A stretch of 64,000 nucleotides of DNA, from positions 1 through 64,000 of the forward strand of contig NZ_MVOC01000057.1 of the NCBI RefSeq assembly GCF_002043095.1, read 5' to 3'. The notes under the pieces were generated by a model. The model worked only from the letters and a program-made list of their open reading frames with translations. It ran no database searches and was not told where the DNA came from. Position 1 is the stretch's first letter. Every line of letters begins with the position of its first letter. Below are positions 1 to 8,415 of this stretch, one piece after another. A program made the translations under genes and the position numbers. Source of the stretch: Mycobacterium sp. AT1 (GTDB taxonomy: Bacteria > Actinomycetota > Actinomycetes > Mycobacteriales > Mycobacteriaceae).

Positions 1-1
1 G

Positions 2-1423
2 CTACAGCGCGGCGTTGATCGCGTCCACGCGGTCCTTTGCGTCACCGAACAGCATCTGGGTGTTCTCGCGGAAGAACAGCGGGTTCTGCACCCCGGCGTA
101 GCCCGAGGCCATGGAGCGCTTGAACACGATGACGTTGTCGGCGTTCCACACCGTGAGCACCGGCATGCCGGCGATCGGGCTGCTGGGATCGTCGGCTGCA
201 GCCGGGTTGACGGTGTCGTTGGCGCCGATGACGAGCACCACGGAGGTGTCGTCGAAGTCGTCGTTGATCTCGTCCATCTCCAGCACGATGTCGTAGGGCA
301 CCTTGGCCTCGGCGAGGAGCACGTTCATGTGGCCGGGAAGGCGGCCCGCGACGGGGTGGATGCCGAACCGGACGGTGACGCCGCGCTCGCGCAGCTTGCG
401 GGTCAGGTCGGCGACGCCGTACTGGGCTTGCGCGACCGCCATGCCGTAGCCGGGGGTGATGATGACCGAGCTCGCCGAACTCAACAGTTCGGCGGCGCCG
501 TCGGCGGTGATCTCGCGGTGCTCGCCGTAGTCCTTGTCTTCTGCGGGGCCGGCCTCGATGCCGAAGCCGCCGGCGATGACGGAGATGAAGGACCGGTTCA
601 TCGCCTTGCACATGATGTAGGACAGGTAGGCACCTGAGGAACCGACGAGCGCGCCGGTCACGATCAGCAGGTCGTTGGACAGCAGGAAGCCCGACGCCGC
701 GGCCGCCCAGCCCGAGTAGCTGTTGAGCATCGACACCACGACGGGCATGTCGCCGCCGCCGATGGAGGCCACCAGGTGCCAACCGAGCAGCAGCGCGAGG
801 GCGGTGACGACGATGAGCAGCCACAGCTGCGGGGTGATGACGAACCACACCGTGAGGGCGAAGAACACCACCAGCGCGCCGACGTTCAGGAAGTTCTTGC
901 CCGGCAGCATCAACGGCGTCGACTTGATGCGCGCCGAGAGTTTGAGGTTGGCGACGATCGACCCGGTGAACGTCACCGCGCCGATGAACACGCCGATGAA
1001 GACCTCGGCGGAGTGGATGCCGAGCAGGTTCTGGCCGTCCAGCACGGCGGCTTCGGCGCCGGAGAGGTCGCCTTCGACGTGCAGGTAGCCGTTCCAGCCG
1101 ACCAACACCGCGGCCAGGCCGACGAAGCTGTGCAGTAGCGCGATCAGCTCGGGCATGCCGGTCATCTCGACCACGCGGGCGCGCCACAGGCCGATCGCGG
1201 CACCGATCGCCATCGCGCCGACCAGCAGGGCGATGCCCAGCGGCTCGATGTGGCGGCTGATGGCCAGGGCGATGGTGGCGATCAGCGCGACCGCCATGCC
1301 GGCCATGCCGAAGCTGTTGCCCGACCGCGACGTTTCGTGCTTGGACAATCCGGCCAGGGCCATGATGAAGAGCAGGGCCGCGACGACGTAGGCCGCGGTG
1401 GCGGCCGTTTCCAGGGTGAACAT
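2..1423 (-). CDS. pntB: NAD(P) transhydrogenase, beta subunit (PntB)
   Basis: This is the beta subunit of the proton-translocating transhydrogenase, which couples hydride transfer between NADH and NADP+ to proton movement across the membrane. The 473 aa start with a long multi-helix membrane domain (about residues 1-280). A soluble NADP-binding domain III follows, with the glycine-rich stretch TPGYGMAVAQAQ and the C-terminal VWNADNVIVFKRSM segment typical of PntB. The ATG at 1423 follows a GAGGAG ribosome site and lies 3 nt after the pntA stop, so the two genes are co-transcribed and probably translationally coupled. The length matches the family and the gene is complete, with its stop codon at positions 2-4. 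Confidence 0.95.
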   Translation of the reverse strand: MFTLETAATAAYVVAALLFIMALAGLSKHETSRSGNSFGMAGMAVALIATIALAISRHIEPLGIALLVGAMAIGAAIGLWRARVVEMTGMPELIALLHSFVGLAAVLVGWNGYLHVEGDLSGAEAAVLDGQNLLGIHSAEVFIGVFIGAVTFTGSIVANLKLSARIKSTPLMLPGKNFLNVGALVVFFALTVWFVITPQLWLLIVVTALALLLGWHLVASIGGGDMPVVVSMLNSYSGWAAAASGFLLSNDLLIVTGALVGSSGAYLSYIMCKAMNRSFISVIAGGFGIEAGPAEDKDYGEHREITADGAAELLSSASSVIITPGYGMAVAQAQYGVADLTRKLRERGVTVRFGIHPVAGRLPGHMNVLLAEAKVPYDIVLEMDEINDDFDDTSVVLVIGANDTVNPAAADDPSSPIAGMPVLTVWNADNVIVFKRSMASGYAGVQNPLFFRENTQMLFGDAKDRVDAINAAL

Positions 1424-1426
1424 GGG

Positions 1427-2950
1427 TCAGCTCCTCGAGAACATGGCCAGCATGCGACGCGTCACCGCGAAGCCACCGAAGACATTGATGCTTGCCAGCA
1501 GGATCGCGACCGTCGCCAGCGACGTGACGATGACGTCGCCGTGGCCGATCTGTAGCAGCGCGCCGACGACGATGATCCCGGAGATCGCGTTGGTCACCGA
1601 CATCAGCGGCGTGTGAAGGGCGTGGTGGACGTGCCCGATGACGTAGTAGCCGATCACGATGGCCAGCGCGAAGACCGTCAGGTGCACCTGCAGCGCGGCG
1701 GGGGACAGCGCGATCAGCACGAACAGCACCGCGGCGGCGGTGAACGTGATGCCAAGGCGGCGGCTCGCCGTCATCGGCTCCTTGACCGGCTTCGCGACGA
1801 CGGGCGCGGCGGCGGCGGCCGCCGGTGCGGCCGACACCTGTACGGGCGGTGGTGGCCAGGTGGTCTCGCCGTCGCGCACGACGGTCACGGACCGCTGGAC
1901 GACATCCTCGAAGTTGAGGGTGAGCTGCCCGTCCTTCTCGGGGGTGAGCAGCTTGAGGAGGTTGACCAGGTTGGTGCCGTACAGCTGGGACGCCGTGGCC
2001 GGAAGGCGCCCCGCGAGATCGGTGTAGCCGATGATCGTCACGCCGTTGTCGGTGACGATGGCCTGATCCTTGACGGTGCCCTCGACGTTGCCGCCGTTGG
2101 CCGCGGCCATGTCGACGATCACGCTGCCGGACTTCATCGAGGCGACCATCTCGGCGGTGATGATGCGCGGCGCGGGGCGGCCGGGGATCAGTGCGGTGGT
2201 GATGATGATGTCGACGTCGCCGGCCTGTTCGGCGTACAGCGCCGCCTCGCGGGCCTTGTAGTCGTCGCCCATCTCCTTGGCGTAGCCCGTGGCCGAGACC
2301 TCGGCGGCCTCCTTGTCCACGTAGAGGTACTCCCCGCCGAGGGACTTGACCTGGTCGGCGACCTCGGGCCGCGGGTCGGTGGCCCGCACGATGGCGCCCA
2401 TGCTGCCTGCGGCGCCGATCGCGGCCAGCCCGGCCACGCCCGCGCCGACGACGAGCACCTTGGCAGGCGGCACCTTGCCCGCCGCGGTCACCTGACCGGT
2501 GAAGAACCGGCCGAAGGCGTGCGCGGACTCGACGACGGCCCGGTACCCGGCGATGTTGGCCATCGACGACAGCACGTCCAGTGACTGGGCCCGGGAGATG
2601 CGGGGGACCGCGTCCATGGCGAGCACCGTGATCGGGCGGGCCGAGAGCTTCTCGACAAGCTCGGGATTGAGCGCCGGTGAGATAAGGCTGACCAGTGTGG
2701 CGTGGTCGGCCAGCGCGGCGATCTCGGCGTCGTCGGGTGCGTTGACCTTCAGCACTACCTGGGCGGCCCAGGGGTCGCCGACATCGGCGCCCGCCTCGAC
2801 GTAGGCGGCGTCGGAGAAGCTGGAGGCGTCCCCCGCGCCGGACTCGACGACGACGGAGTAGCCCAGTTTGAGGAGCGCTCCTACGGTCTGCGGTGTGGCG
2901 GCGACACGCGTCTCACCCGCGTGAGACTCGCGCGGAATCCCGATCTGCAT
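1427..2950 (-). CDS. pntA: NAD(P) transhydrogenase, fused alpha subunit (PntA)
   Basis: This is the alpha subunit of the same enzyme, 507 aa from the ATG at 2950 (MQIGIPRE, the usual PntA/alanine dehydrogenase opening). Residues 1 to about 370 are the soluble NAD(H)-binding domain, with the dinucleotide motif VVGAGVAGLAAIGAA. An Ala/Pro linker leads to a C-terminal domain with about three membrane helices that ends NVFGGFAVTRRML. M. tuberculosis, as I recall, splits these parts into pntAa and pntAb; here they are one E. coli-like chain. An in-frame ATG 13 codons upstream is possible but adds unconserved sequence. The corA stop lies only 50 nt upstream on the same strand. Confidence 0.95.
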   Translation of the reverse strand: MQIGIPRESHAGETRVAATPQTVGALLKLGYSVVVESGAGDASSFSDAAYVEAGADVGDPWAAQVVLKVNAPDDAEIAALADHATLVSLISPALNPELVEKLSARPITVLAMDAVPRISRAQSLDVLSSMANIAGYRAVVESAHAFGRFFTGQVTAAGKVPPAKVLVVGAGVAGLAAIGAAGSMGAIVRATDPRPEVADQVKSLGGEYLYVDKEAAEVSATGYAKEMGDDYKAREAALYAEQAGDVDIIITTALIPGRPAPRIITAEMVASMKSGSVIVDMAAANGGNVEGTVKDQAIVTDNGVTIIGYTDLAGRLPATASQLYGTNLVNLLKLLTPEKDGQLTLNFEDVVQRSVTVVRDGETTWPPPPVQVSAAPAAAAAAPVVAKPVKEPMTASRRLGITFTAAAVLFVLIALSPAALQVHLTVFALAIVIGYYVIGHVHHALHTPLMSVTNAISGIIVVGALLQIGHGDVIVTSLATVAILLASINVFGGFAVTRRMLAMFSRS

Positions 2951-3000
2951 CCGAAGAGTCTCGCATTTGCTCAACCAGCATGTGCGCACACCTCTGCGCG

Positions 3001-4005
3001 CTAGAGCCAGTCGCGCCTGCGGAACATCACGTACAGCACGGCCACCAGCAGCACGATCAGCGCGGAGCTGACGACGAAACCCGCGACGGTGTTCAGGCCC
3101 GGATACTCGACGTTTTGCCCGTAGAAGCCGGTGATCGCCGTCGGAACGGCGATGATCGCCGCCCAGCCGGTGAGCTTCTTCATCACGGTGTTCAGCCGGG
3201 CGTCTTGCAGCGAGAGGTTCGTCTCGAACACCGTCGTGACCATGTCACGAAGCGACTCGGTCCACTCCGACGCCCGCAGCACGTGGTCGTACAGGTCGTC
3301 GTACAGCGGGTTGAGCTCGGGAGAGGTCTTCGAGTCCAGCCGTCGACTCTTGATGGCGCTGACGACCTCGCGCATGGGCAACACCACCCGACGCAGCTCG
3401 ACCAGGTCCTTGCGATAACGGAAGGTGCGCCGTTGCAACCCCCGCTTGGGTCCGTCCTCGTCGAACAGTTCGTCTTCCAGAGACTCGATGCCGTCGTCCA
3501 GGTCCTGCACCGCGTCGAAGTGCCCGTCCACCACGACGTCGAGCAGGCCGTGCACCAGCGCCCCGACGCCGTACTGCTGGCCGCCGAGCTCGTCGAACCG
3601 CTGGGACACCTCGTCCATGGCGAAGCCCGGGTCGTCGCCCGCGACCGGAGGCAGGCGCACCGTGATGAGCCCCCGGGGCAGCACGAACGCCGAGATGCGG
3701 TGCTTGACCAGCGTCGAGGTCGAGTCGTCGACGGCCGTCAGCATCTGGATCGCGTACACCGTGAAGAACGTGTGTGTGCGATAGACGGTGGCCTTGGTGC
3801 GCTCGTTCGGGGCCGTCGCGTCCTCGACCGCCCACATGTTCAGCTTCAGCTCCTCTGCCAAGGCCATGAGCGTGTCGTGGTCGGGGTCGTAGATGTCGGC
3901 CCAGACCAGGGTGTCCTCCGAGGTGAGGCAGTCCGAGATGGCCGAGAAGGTGAAGCCGTCCGCAGGTTCGCCCCGCACCCACATCCGTCCGCGCACCTCA
4001 GTCAT
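3001..4005 (-). CDS. corA: CorA-family divalent cation channel
   Basis: This is a predicted Mg2+/Co2+ channel subunit of 334 aa. It has a long cytosolic alpha/beta and helical stalk domain, then two C-terminal membrane helices (about residues 279-298 and 308-328) and the basic tail MFRRRDWL. The signature loop after TM1 reads YGQNVEYPG. The canonical YGMN tripeptide is therefore GQN, a variant I associate with actinobacterial CorA relatives. I chose the ATG at 4005 (MTEVRGRMWVRGEP) rather than the ATG at 4059 because homology starts there. The gene sits upstream of pntA on the same strand. Ion selectivity cannot be read from the sequence. Confidence 0.88.
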   Translation of the reverse strand: MTEVRGRMWVRGEPADGFTFSAISDCLTSEDTLVWADIYDPDHDTLMALAEELKLNMWAVEDATAPNERTKATVYRTHTFFTVYAIQMLTAVDDSTSTLVKHRISAFVLPRGLITVRLPPVAGDDPGFAMDEVSQRFDELGGQQYGVGALVHGLLDVVVDGHFDAVQDLDDGIESLEDELFDEDGPKRGLQRRTFRYRKDLVELRRVVLPMREVVSAIKSRRLDSKTSPELNPLYDDLYDHVLRASEWTESLRDMVTTVFETNLSLQDARLNTVMKKLTGWAAIIAVPTAITGFYGQNVEYPGLNTVAGFVVSSALIVLLVAVLYVMFRRRDWL

Positions 4006-4103
4006 GGCGCCATCATCCCGTAGCAGGCTGGGTATCTCGGTTGGGCACCGATCCCGCATCGAGATCCACGGGCCTGGTGCAATCCCGGCGACATGGCCCC
4101 ACG

Positions 4104-4418
4104 ATGGCTGTCATGAGCGTGGTGGTCGAACGTGGACTCGCACGGTGTCCGCGATGTGTGGCGGTCGCCGACTACACATTCGTCGAGTCCGGTCCCAATT
4201 CGTTGCGCTACGAGGTCAACTGCGGCAAGTGCGGTGAGGCCTACTGCGAGGTGCACACCCCGGTGGCGCCCGACTTCACGGCGTCGGCCGACGCGTTGGT
4301 GGTGATCCCGCCGCCCGTCCAACCAACCCCGTTCGAGCTGCGCAGGCGGCAAGCGATGGCATGGTTGACTGCCGTGGGCGGCAGGGTCATGTTGCGGCTC
4401 AACGGCATTCGGCACTAG
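4104..4418 (+). CDS. Small Cys-rich (zinc-ribbon-like) hypothetical protein
   Basis: I do not recognise this protein of about 104 aa. It has two CxxC pairs, CPRC near the N-terminus and CGKC about 28 residues later, followed by one more Cys in GEAYCEVHTP. That spacing suggests a small zinc ribbon or rubredoxin-like knuckle. The C-terminal third is basic (ELRRRQAM) and ends in LNGIRH. It is divergent from corA. Starts at 4104 (MAVMSV) and 4113 (MSVVVE) are both possible and neither has a strong ribosome site. Third-position GC and sensible amino acid composition support coding. Confidence 0.6.
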   Translation: MAVMSVVVERGLARCPRCVAVADYTFVESGPNSLRYEVNCGKCGEAYCEVHTPVAPDFTASADALVVIPPPVQPTPFELRRRQAMAWLTAVGGRVMLRLNGIRH

Positions 4419-4435
4419 CTCGGGGACGCACGGGC

Positions 4436-4468
4436 GAGGCCCCTCCCCGGATACCAGGAAGGGGCCTC
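4436..4468. terminator. Hairpin between convergent genes (candidate bidirectional terminator)
   Basis: Twelve-base arms (4436-4447 and 4457-4468, cores GAGGCCCCT and AGGGGCCTC) with one mismatch and a 9-nt loop lie between the stops of the Cys-rich gene (+) and the sigma factor gene (-). There is no T-tract on either side, as is usual for mycobacterial candidates, so termination is inferred from stem strength and position. Confidence 0.55.
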
Positions 4469-4481
4469 ATCGAAGCGGGAT

Positions 4482-5261
4482 CTACAACTGGTTGCGCAGC
4501 TCCCGAAGGGTCTTCTCCAGAATTCTGGACACGTGCATTTGGGACACCCCGATGCGTTCGGCGATCTGACTCTGAGTCATGGACTCGAAGAAGCGCAGGT
4601 AGAGCACGGTGCGCTCCCGCTCGGGCAAGGCTGCCAACAGCGGTCGGACGGTCTCCTTGTCGGTGATGCGGTCGAATTCGAAGTCGATTTCGCCGACCGT
4701 GTCCGACACCATCCGCGGTGCCGAATCGCCACTCGAGACGGGCGCGTCGATGGAGTGCACGCGGTACGCCTCGGCGGCCAACATGCTGTCGACGATGTCC
4801 TCGCGGGTCATGTCGAGCAGCTCGGCCAACTGTCCGGCAGTGGGTGCCCGGCCCAGGGTTTGCGTCAATTCCATTGTCGCCCTGGTGATGTGACCGTGGC
4901 GGTCCTTGAGGCGACGCGGGACGTGCATCGACCAACCGTGATCGCGGAAGTGCCTGCGCACCTCGCCCATCATCGTCGGCACGGCGAAGGCCACGAAATG
5001 CGAGCCCTTCGTCGGATCGAACCGGTTGACGGCCTTGACCAGGCCCAACCTGGCGACCTGAGTCAGGTCTTCGATGTCCTCGCCGCGCCCCCCGTAGTGC
5101 CGCGCAATGCGGTCAGCCAGGGGGAGGCAACGCTTGAAGATGGCTTCGCGGCGACGGTCGACGTCGACTGCGCCGCCCAAGGTGTGGAACATCTCCATGA
5201 CGTCGGCGTACTCGTCGACCTCGTGGACGTTCGCGGCTGGGCGTTCGAGTTGTACGGTCAC
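4482..5261 (-). CDS. SigF-type alternative RNA polymerase sigma factor
   Basis: This is a sigma-70 family, SigB/SigF-subfamily factor of 259 aa, close to the 261 aa of mycobacterial SigF. Region 2 spans about residues 43-110 (DLTQVARLGLVKAVNRFDP, then FAVPTMMGEVRRHFRDH), region 3 about 115-175 and region 4 about 200-255, with helix-turn-helix MTQSQIAERIGVSQMHVSRI. The GTG start at 5261 has the ribosome site GAGGTG upstream. In canonical mycobacterial sigF loci an RsbW-type anti-sigma gene (usfX) precedes sigF; none is present here. It may therefore be a SigF paralogue controlled by unlinked anti-sigma factors. The subfamily is clear; which promoters it serves is unknown. Confidence 0.9.
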   Translation of the reverse strand: MTVQLERPAANVHEVDEYADVMEMFHTLGGAVDVDRRREAIFKRCLPLADRIARHYGGRGEDIEDLTQVARLGLVKAVNRFDPTKGSHFVAFAVPTMMGEVRRHFRDHGWSMHVPRRLKDRHGHITRATMELTQTLGRAPTAGQLAELLDMTREDIVDSMLAAEAYRVHSIDAPVSSGDSAPRMVSDTVGEIDFEFDRITDKETVRPLLAALPERERTVLYLRFFESMTQSQIAERIGVSQMHVSRILEKTLRELRNQL

Positions 5262-5679
5262 GCGAACATCACCTCGATGACGTCACCGGCAGTAAATTCC
5301 GTTGTGCAGCAATGGTTTCCCATTGTTGGACCCCCTAACAGGCGTCCGTGAGCGCAGCGCAGGCACAAAGAGGAAAACGTCTCAGTGCCGCGTCGAGCCC
5401 GATCCGTCGAGGACGGAACCGGCAATTTGCCGTAGCCACGCGGGGAAGGTTTGAGTGCATCCTCTCGCAGGAGTCTCTACGAGTTAGGCCGCTTCTCAGC
5501 AGTGCCGCGGGGCTTCGTGCCCGCTTTGCACTAAACGGGGATGTCCTTACTGGACATGTTCCACCCTACGCCCTTTGGCTACCAACGGGTAGGCCGGTGA
5601 CTAAAACTCTCCACGAGCGCAGCTGTGTACCCGCTGAGTGCGAACAGGTAGACACGGCGGATGACTGCGACACCTTCTG
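5262..5679. other. Intergenic region between sigF-like gene and sulfonate transporter
   Basis: This 418-nt divergent region has no convincing gene. A possible 111-codon frame at 5348-5683 has no ribosome site and atypical composition. It must hold the promoters of both flanking units. I see no recognisable riboswitch fold. The one clear structure is the inverted repeat at 5310-5325. TTGACA at 5680-5685 could be a -35 box, but no matching -10 is evident. Confidence 0.5.
5310..5325. promoter_or_regulatory. Inverted repeat upstream of sigma factor gene
   Basis: CAATGG-tttc-CCATTG is a perfect 6-bp-arm inverted repeat 49-64 nt upstream of the sigma factor GTG start. Its position fits an operator or a leader hairpin. 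No known motif is recognised. Confidence 0.3.
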
Positions 5680-6606
5680 TTGACACCTGCTGTCGCTGAA
5701 CGCGTTCCGTCCAGCCCAGCCTCGCAGAAAGTCGCAGAAATCGTGTCTGTCTTCGTAGAGATCACCCCCGACGAGTCGCACGTCGACTCGCCACCGGCGC
5801 GCACGCCGGCCAACAAATGGCGCGGCAGGCTGACCAGGGCCGCCTTGCCCCTGCTGTCGGTCGTCGTCTTTGGCATCGGGTGGCAGCTCGTCGCGACCGC
5901 CGGGCTGTGGAACCAGACCTTCGTGCCCTACCCGAGCACGGTCTGGAAGGCTTTCGTCGACGTCTCGACCACCCACGACGGCACCCGCGGCTACGCCGGC
6001 TACCTGCTGTGGGAGCACCTGTACATGACGCTGCGGCGGGTGTTCGTCGGCGTCGTGATCGGCGTCGGACTCGGCGTCGCACTTGGCCTGGTCATGGGGT
6101 CCGTCGGCTGGGTGCGCAGCGTCCTGGAGCCATGGCTGACCTTCCTGCGGGCGCTACCCCCGCTGGCCTACTTCTTCCTGCTGGTCATCTGGCTCGGCAT
6201 CGACGAGGCGCCGAAGATCGCGCTGCTCGCCCTCGCCGCCCTTCCGCCCGCCGCCGTCGCCACCACCGCCGCGGTCGTCGCCGCGCCCGTCGGGTTGACC
6301 GAGGCGGCGCGAGCGCTCGGTGCCACCCGGCTGCAGGTCGTGCGTGACGTCGTCGTGCCGTCGGCGCTGCCGGAGACGTTCACCGGCATTCGGCTTGCCG
6401 TCGGCATGGCCTACTCGTCGGTGGTCGCCGCCGAGCTGTTCAACGGCATCCCAGGCATCGGCGGCCTGGTCAAGGACGCGAGCAACTACAACAACACCCC
6501 CGTGGTTCTTGTCGGCATCTTCGCGATCGGATTCTCGGGCCTGATCATCGACGGTCTACTTCGCGCCGTAGAGCGGCGTGCCGTCCCCTGGAGAGGAAAG
6601 ATATGA
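5680..6606 (+). CDS. Taurine/sulfonate-type ABC transporter permease
   Basis: This is an inner-membrane permease of the TauC/SsuC family (BPD_transp_1 fold) of 308 aa. About six hydrophobic helices begin near residue 58, and the coupling motif EAARALGATRLQVVRDVVVPSALP is the EAA loop that contacts the ATPase. The stop overlaps the ATG of the binding-protein gene (ATGA), and the ATPase gene follows, so this is a three-gene importer. The start is uncertain: TTG at 5680 or GTG at 5743, neither with a clear ribosome site. The N-terminal 50 residues are polar and poorly conserved in this family. No monooxygenase or dioxygenase for sulfonates is adjacent. Confidence 0.88.
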   Translation: MTPAVAERVPSSPASQKVAEIVSVFVEITPDESHVDSPPARTPANKWRGRLTRAALPLLSVVVFGIGWQLVATAGLWNQTFVPYPSTVWKAFVDVSTTHDGTRGYAGYLLWEHLYMTLRRVFVGVVIGVGLGVALGLVMGSVGWVRSVLEPWLTFLRALPPLAYFFLLVIWLGIDEAPKIALLALAALPPAAVATTAAVVAAPVGLTEAARALGATRLQVVRDVVVPSALPETFTGIRLAVGMAYSSVVAAELFNGIPGIGGLVKDASNYNNTPVVLVGIFAIGFSGLIIDGLLRAVERRAVPWRGKI

Positions 6607-7631
6607 CGCTCAAAGCACTCGTCACTGCGGCGGTGGTCACCACGCTGGCGCTCGCCGGCTGCTCGGTGGACCACTCCGGGCAGGACGCCAGCAAGCCGAC
6701 CATTCGCATTGGCTACCAATCCTTTCCGAGCGGCGACCTGATCGTCAAGAACAACAAGTGGCTCGAACAGGCACTGCCCGACTACAACATCAAGTGGACG
6801 AAGTTCGACTCGGGCGCCGACGTGAACACCGCGTTCATCGCCAAGGAACTCGACTTCGGCGCACTGGGGTCGAGCCCCGTCGCCCGTGGTCTGTCCGCGC
6901 CGCTGAACATCCCCTACAAGATCGCCTTCGTGCTCGACGTCGCAGGCGACAACGAGGCGCTGGTGGCTCGCGACGGCAGTGGCGTCAACACTTTTCCCGA
7001 TCTCAAGGGCAAGCGCGTCGGCACGCCGTTCGCGTCCACCGCGCACTACAGCCTGCTCGCAGCGCTGGCGCAGAACAACCTGTCCGCCAACGACGTTCAG
7101 CTCGTCGACCTCCAGCCGCAGGCGATCCTCGCGGCCTGGGACCGCGGGGACGTCGACGCGGCCTACACCTGGCTGCCGACCCTCGACGATCTGCGCAAGA
7201 CCGGCAAGGATTTGATCACCAGCCGTCAACTGGCCAAGGACGGCAAGCCGACGCTCGACCTCTCCGCGGTGGCCGACGAGTTCGCCGACGCGCATCCCGA
7301 GGTCGTCGACGTATGGCGCAAGCAGGAAGCGCGGGCGCTCACGACCATCAAGGACGACCCGACCGCTGCGGCCAAGGCCATCGCCGCAGAGATCGGACTG
7401 GATCCGAAAGCCGTTGAGGGACAACTGAAGCAAGGCGTCTACTTGACGCCCGACCAGGTGTCCTCCGCGGAGTGGCTCGGGTCCGAGGGAAAGCCGGGCA
7501 ACATCGCGGCGAACCTCGAGAGCGCGTCACAGTTCCTGGCCGAGCAGAAGCAGATCCCGGCCGCGGCGCCGCTGAAGACGTTCCAGGACGCGATCTACAC
7601 CAAGGGACTGCCCGGTGCCCTCAGTCAGTGA
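6603..7631 (+). CDS. TauA-like substrate-binding lipoprotein
   Basis: This is the periplasmic-type solute receptor of the importer, 342 aa. It has a lipoprotein signal (MTLKALVT...LALAGC, lipidated Cys20) and then an NMT1/SsuA-type fold. The early segment IRIGYQSFPSGDLIVKN and the motif GALGSSPVARGLS resemble E. coli TauA (GYQ... and NLGSSPLA), which favours taurine or a short sulfonate. An aliphatic sulfonate or other small organic acid is not excluded. Its ATG overlaps the permease stop by 4 nt, and its 3' end overlaps the ATPase gene by 17 nt, so the three genes are translationally coupled. Confidence 0.88.
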   Translation: MTLKALVTAAVVTTLALAGCSVDHSGQDASKPTIRIGYQSFPSGDLIVKNNKWLEQALPDYNIKWTKFDSGADVNTAFIAKELDFGALGSSPVARGLSAPLNIPYKIAFVLDVAGDNEALVARDGSGVNTFPDLKGKRVGTPFASTAHYSLLAALAQNNLSANDVQLVDLQPQAILAAWDRGDVDAAYTWLPTLDDLRKTGKDLITSRQLAKDGKPTLDLSAVADEFADAHPEVVDVWRKQEARALTTIKDDPTAAAKAIAAEIGLDPKAVEGQLKQGVYLTPDQVSSAEWLGSEGKPGNIAANLESASQFLAEQKQIPAAAPLKTFQDAIYTKGLPGALSQ

Positions 7632-8406
7632 GCAGCCCTCGATCAGTGACGTTCGCGGTGGTGTGCGGATCGAGAATCTCGCACATCGCTACGGCGACGT
7701 GACCGCCCTCGGTCCGGTGGACCTCGACGTCGAACCCGGGGCGTTCCTGGTGTTGGTCGGAGCGTCGGGGTGCGGCAAGAGCACGCTGCTGCGGCTCATC
7801 GCCGGCTTCGAGGAGCCGACCGCCGGCCGGGTGCAGGTCTCTGGCGAGGTGCCGACACCCGGAGTGACTGCGGGTGTGGTGTTTCAACAGCCGCGGCTGT
7901 TCCCGTGGCGGACGGTCGCCGGCAACGTCGACCTCGCCCTGAAGTACGCCAAGGTGCCGCGGGAGCGGCGGGCCGAGCGGCGCGACCAACTCCTGCAGCG
8001 GGTTGGTCTGGAGGGCACTGGGAATCGCAAGATCTGGGAGATCAGCGGCGGCCAGCAACAGCGTGTGGCGATCGCGAGGGCACTGGCGGCCGAGACGCCG
8101 CTCTTCCTGCTCGACGAGCCGTTCGCGGCGCTCGACGCGCTCACCAGGGAACGGCTTCAGGAGGACGTCCGCCAGGTGAGCGCGGAGACCGGTCGAACGA
8201 CGGTGTTCGTCACCCACAGTGCCGACGAGGCGGCCTTCTTGGGTTCTCGGATCGTCGTCCTTACCAGGAGGCCAGGTCAGGTCGCCCTCGACCTTTCCGT
8301 CGACCTGCCGCGCACGGGAGTCGATCCCGACGAGCTGAGGCGCTCGCCGGAGTACACGCGGCTGCGCGCCGAAGTCGGCCGAGCCGTGAAGGCGGCAGCC
8401 GCCTAA
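7615..8406 (+). CDS. TauB/SsuB-like ABC transporter ATPase
   Basis: This is the cytosolic ATPase of the sulfonate-type importer, 263 aa. The motifs are Walker A GASGCGKST (49-57), Q-loop Gln91, signature ISGGQQQR (143-150), Walker B LFLLDEP (163-169) and switch His201 in VFVTHS. The GTG start at 7615 lies inside the end of the binding-protein gene, giving a 17-nt overlap. The sequence VFQQPRLFPWRT after the Q-loop is typical of the nitrate/sulfonate/taurine ATPase subfamily. All catalytic residues are present. Confidence 0.92.
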   Translation: MPSVSEQPSISDVRGGVRIENLAHRYGDVTALGPVDLDVEPGAFLVLVGASGCGKSTLLRLIAGFEEPTAGRVQVSGEVPTPGVTAGVVFQQPRLFPWRTVAGNVDLALKYAKVPRERRAERRDQLLQRVGLEGTGNRKIWEISGGQQQRVAIARALAAETPLFLLDEPFAALDALTRERLQEDVRQVSAETGRTTVFVTHSADEAAFLGSRIVVLTRRPGQVALDLSVDLPRTGVDPDELRRSPEYTRLRAEVGRAVKAAAA

Positions 8407-8415
8407 CCAGCTCGG

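Noticed and set aside
5262..5679. SAM-type or other sulfur riboswitch before the sulfonate importer
   Set aside because: I looked for the paired helices and conserved core of SAM riboswitches and found no matching arrangement.
5348..5683. A 111-codon plus-strand frame upstream of the sulfonate transporter
   Set aside because: No ribosome site, no recognisable motif, ordinary codon bias lost; more likely promoter DNA.
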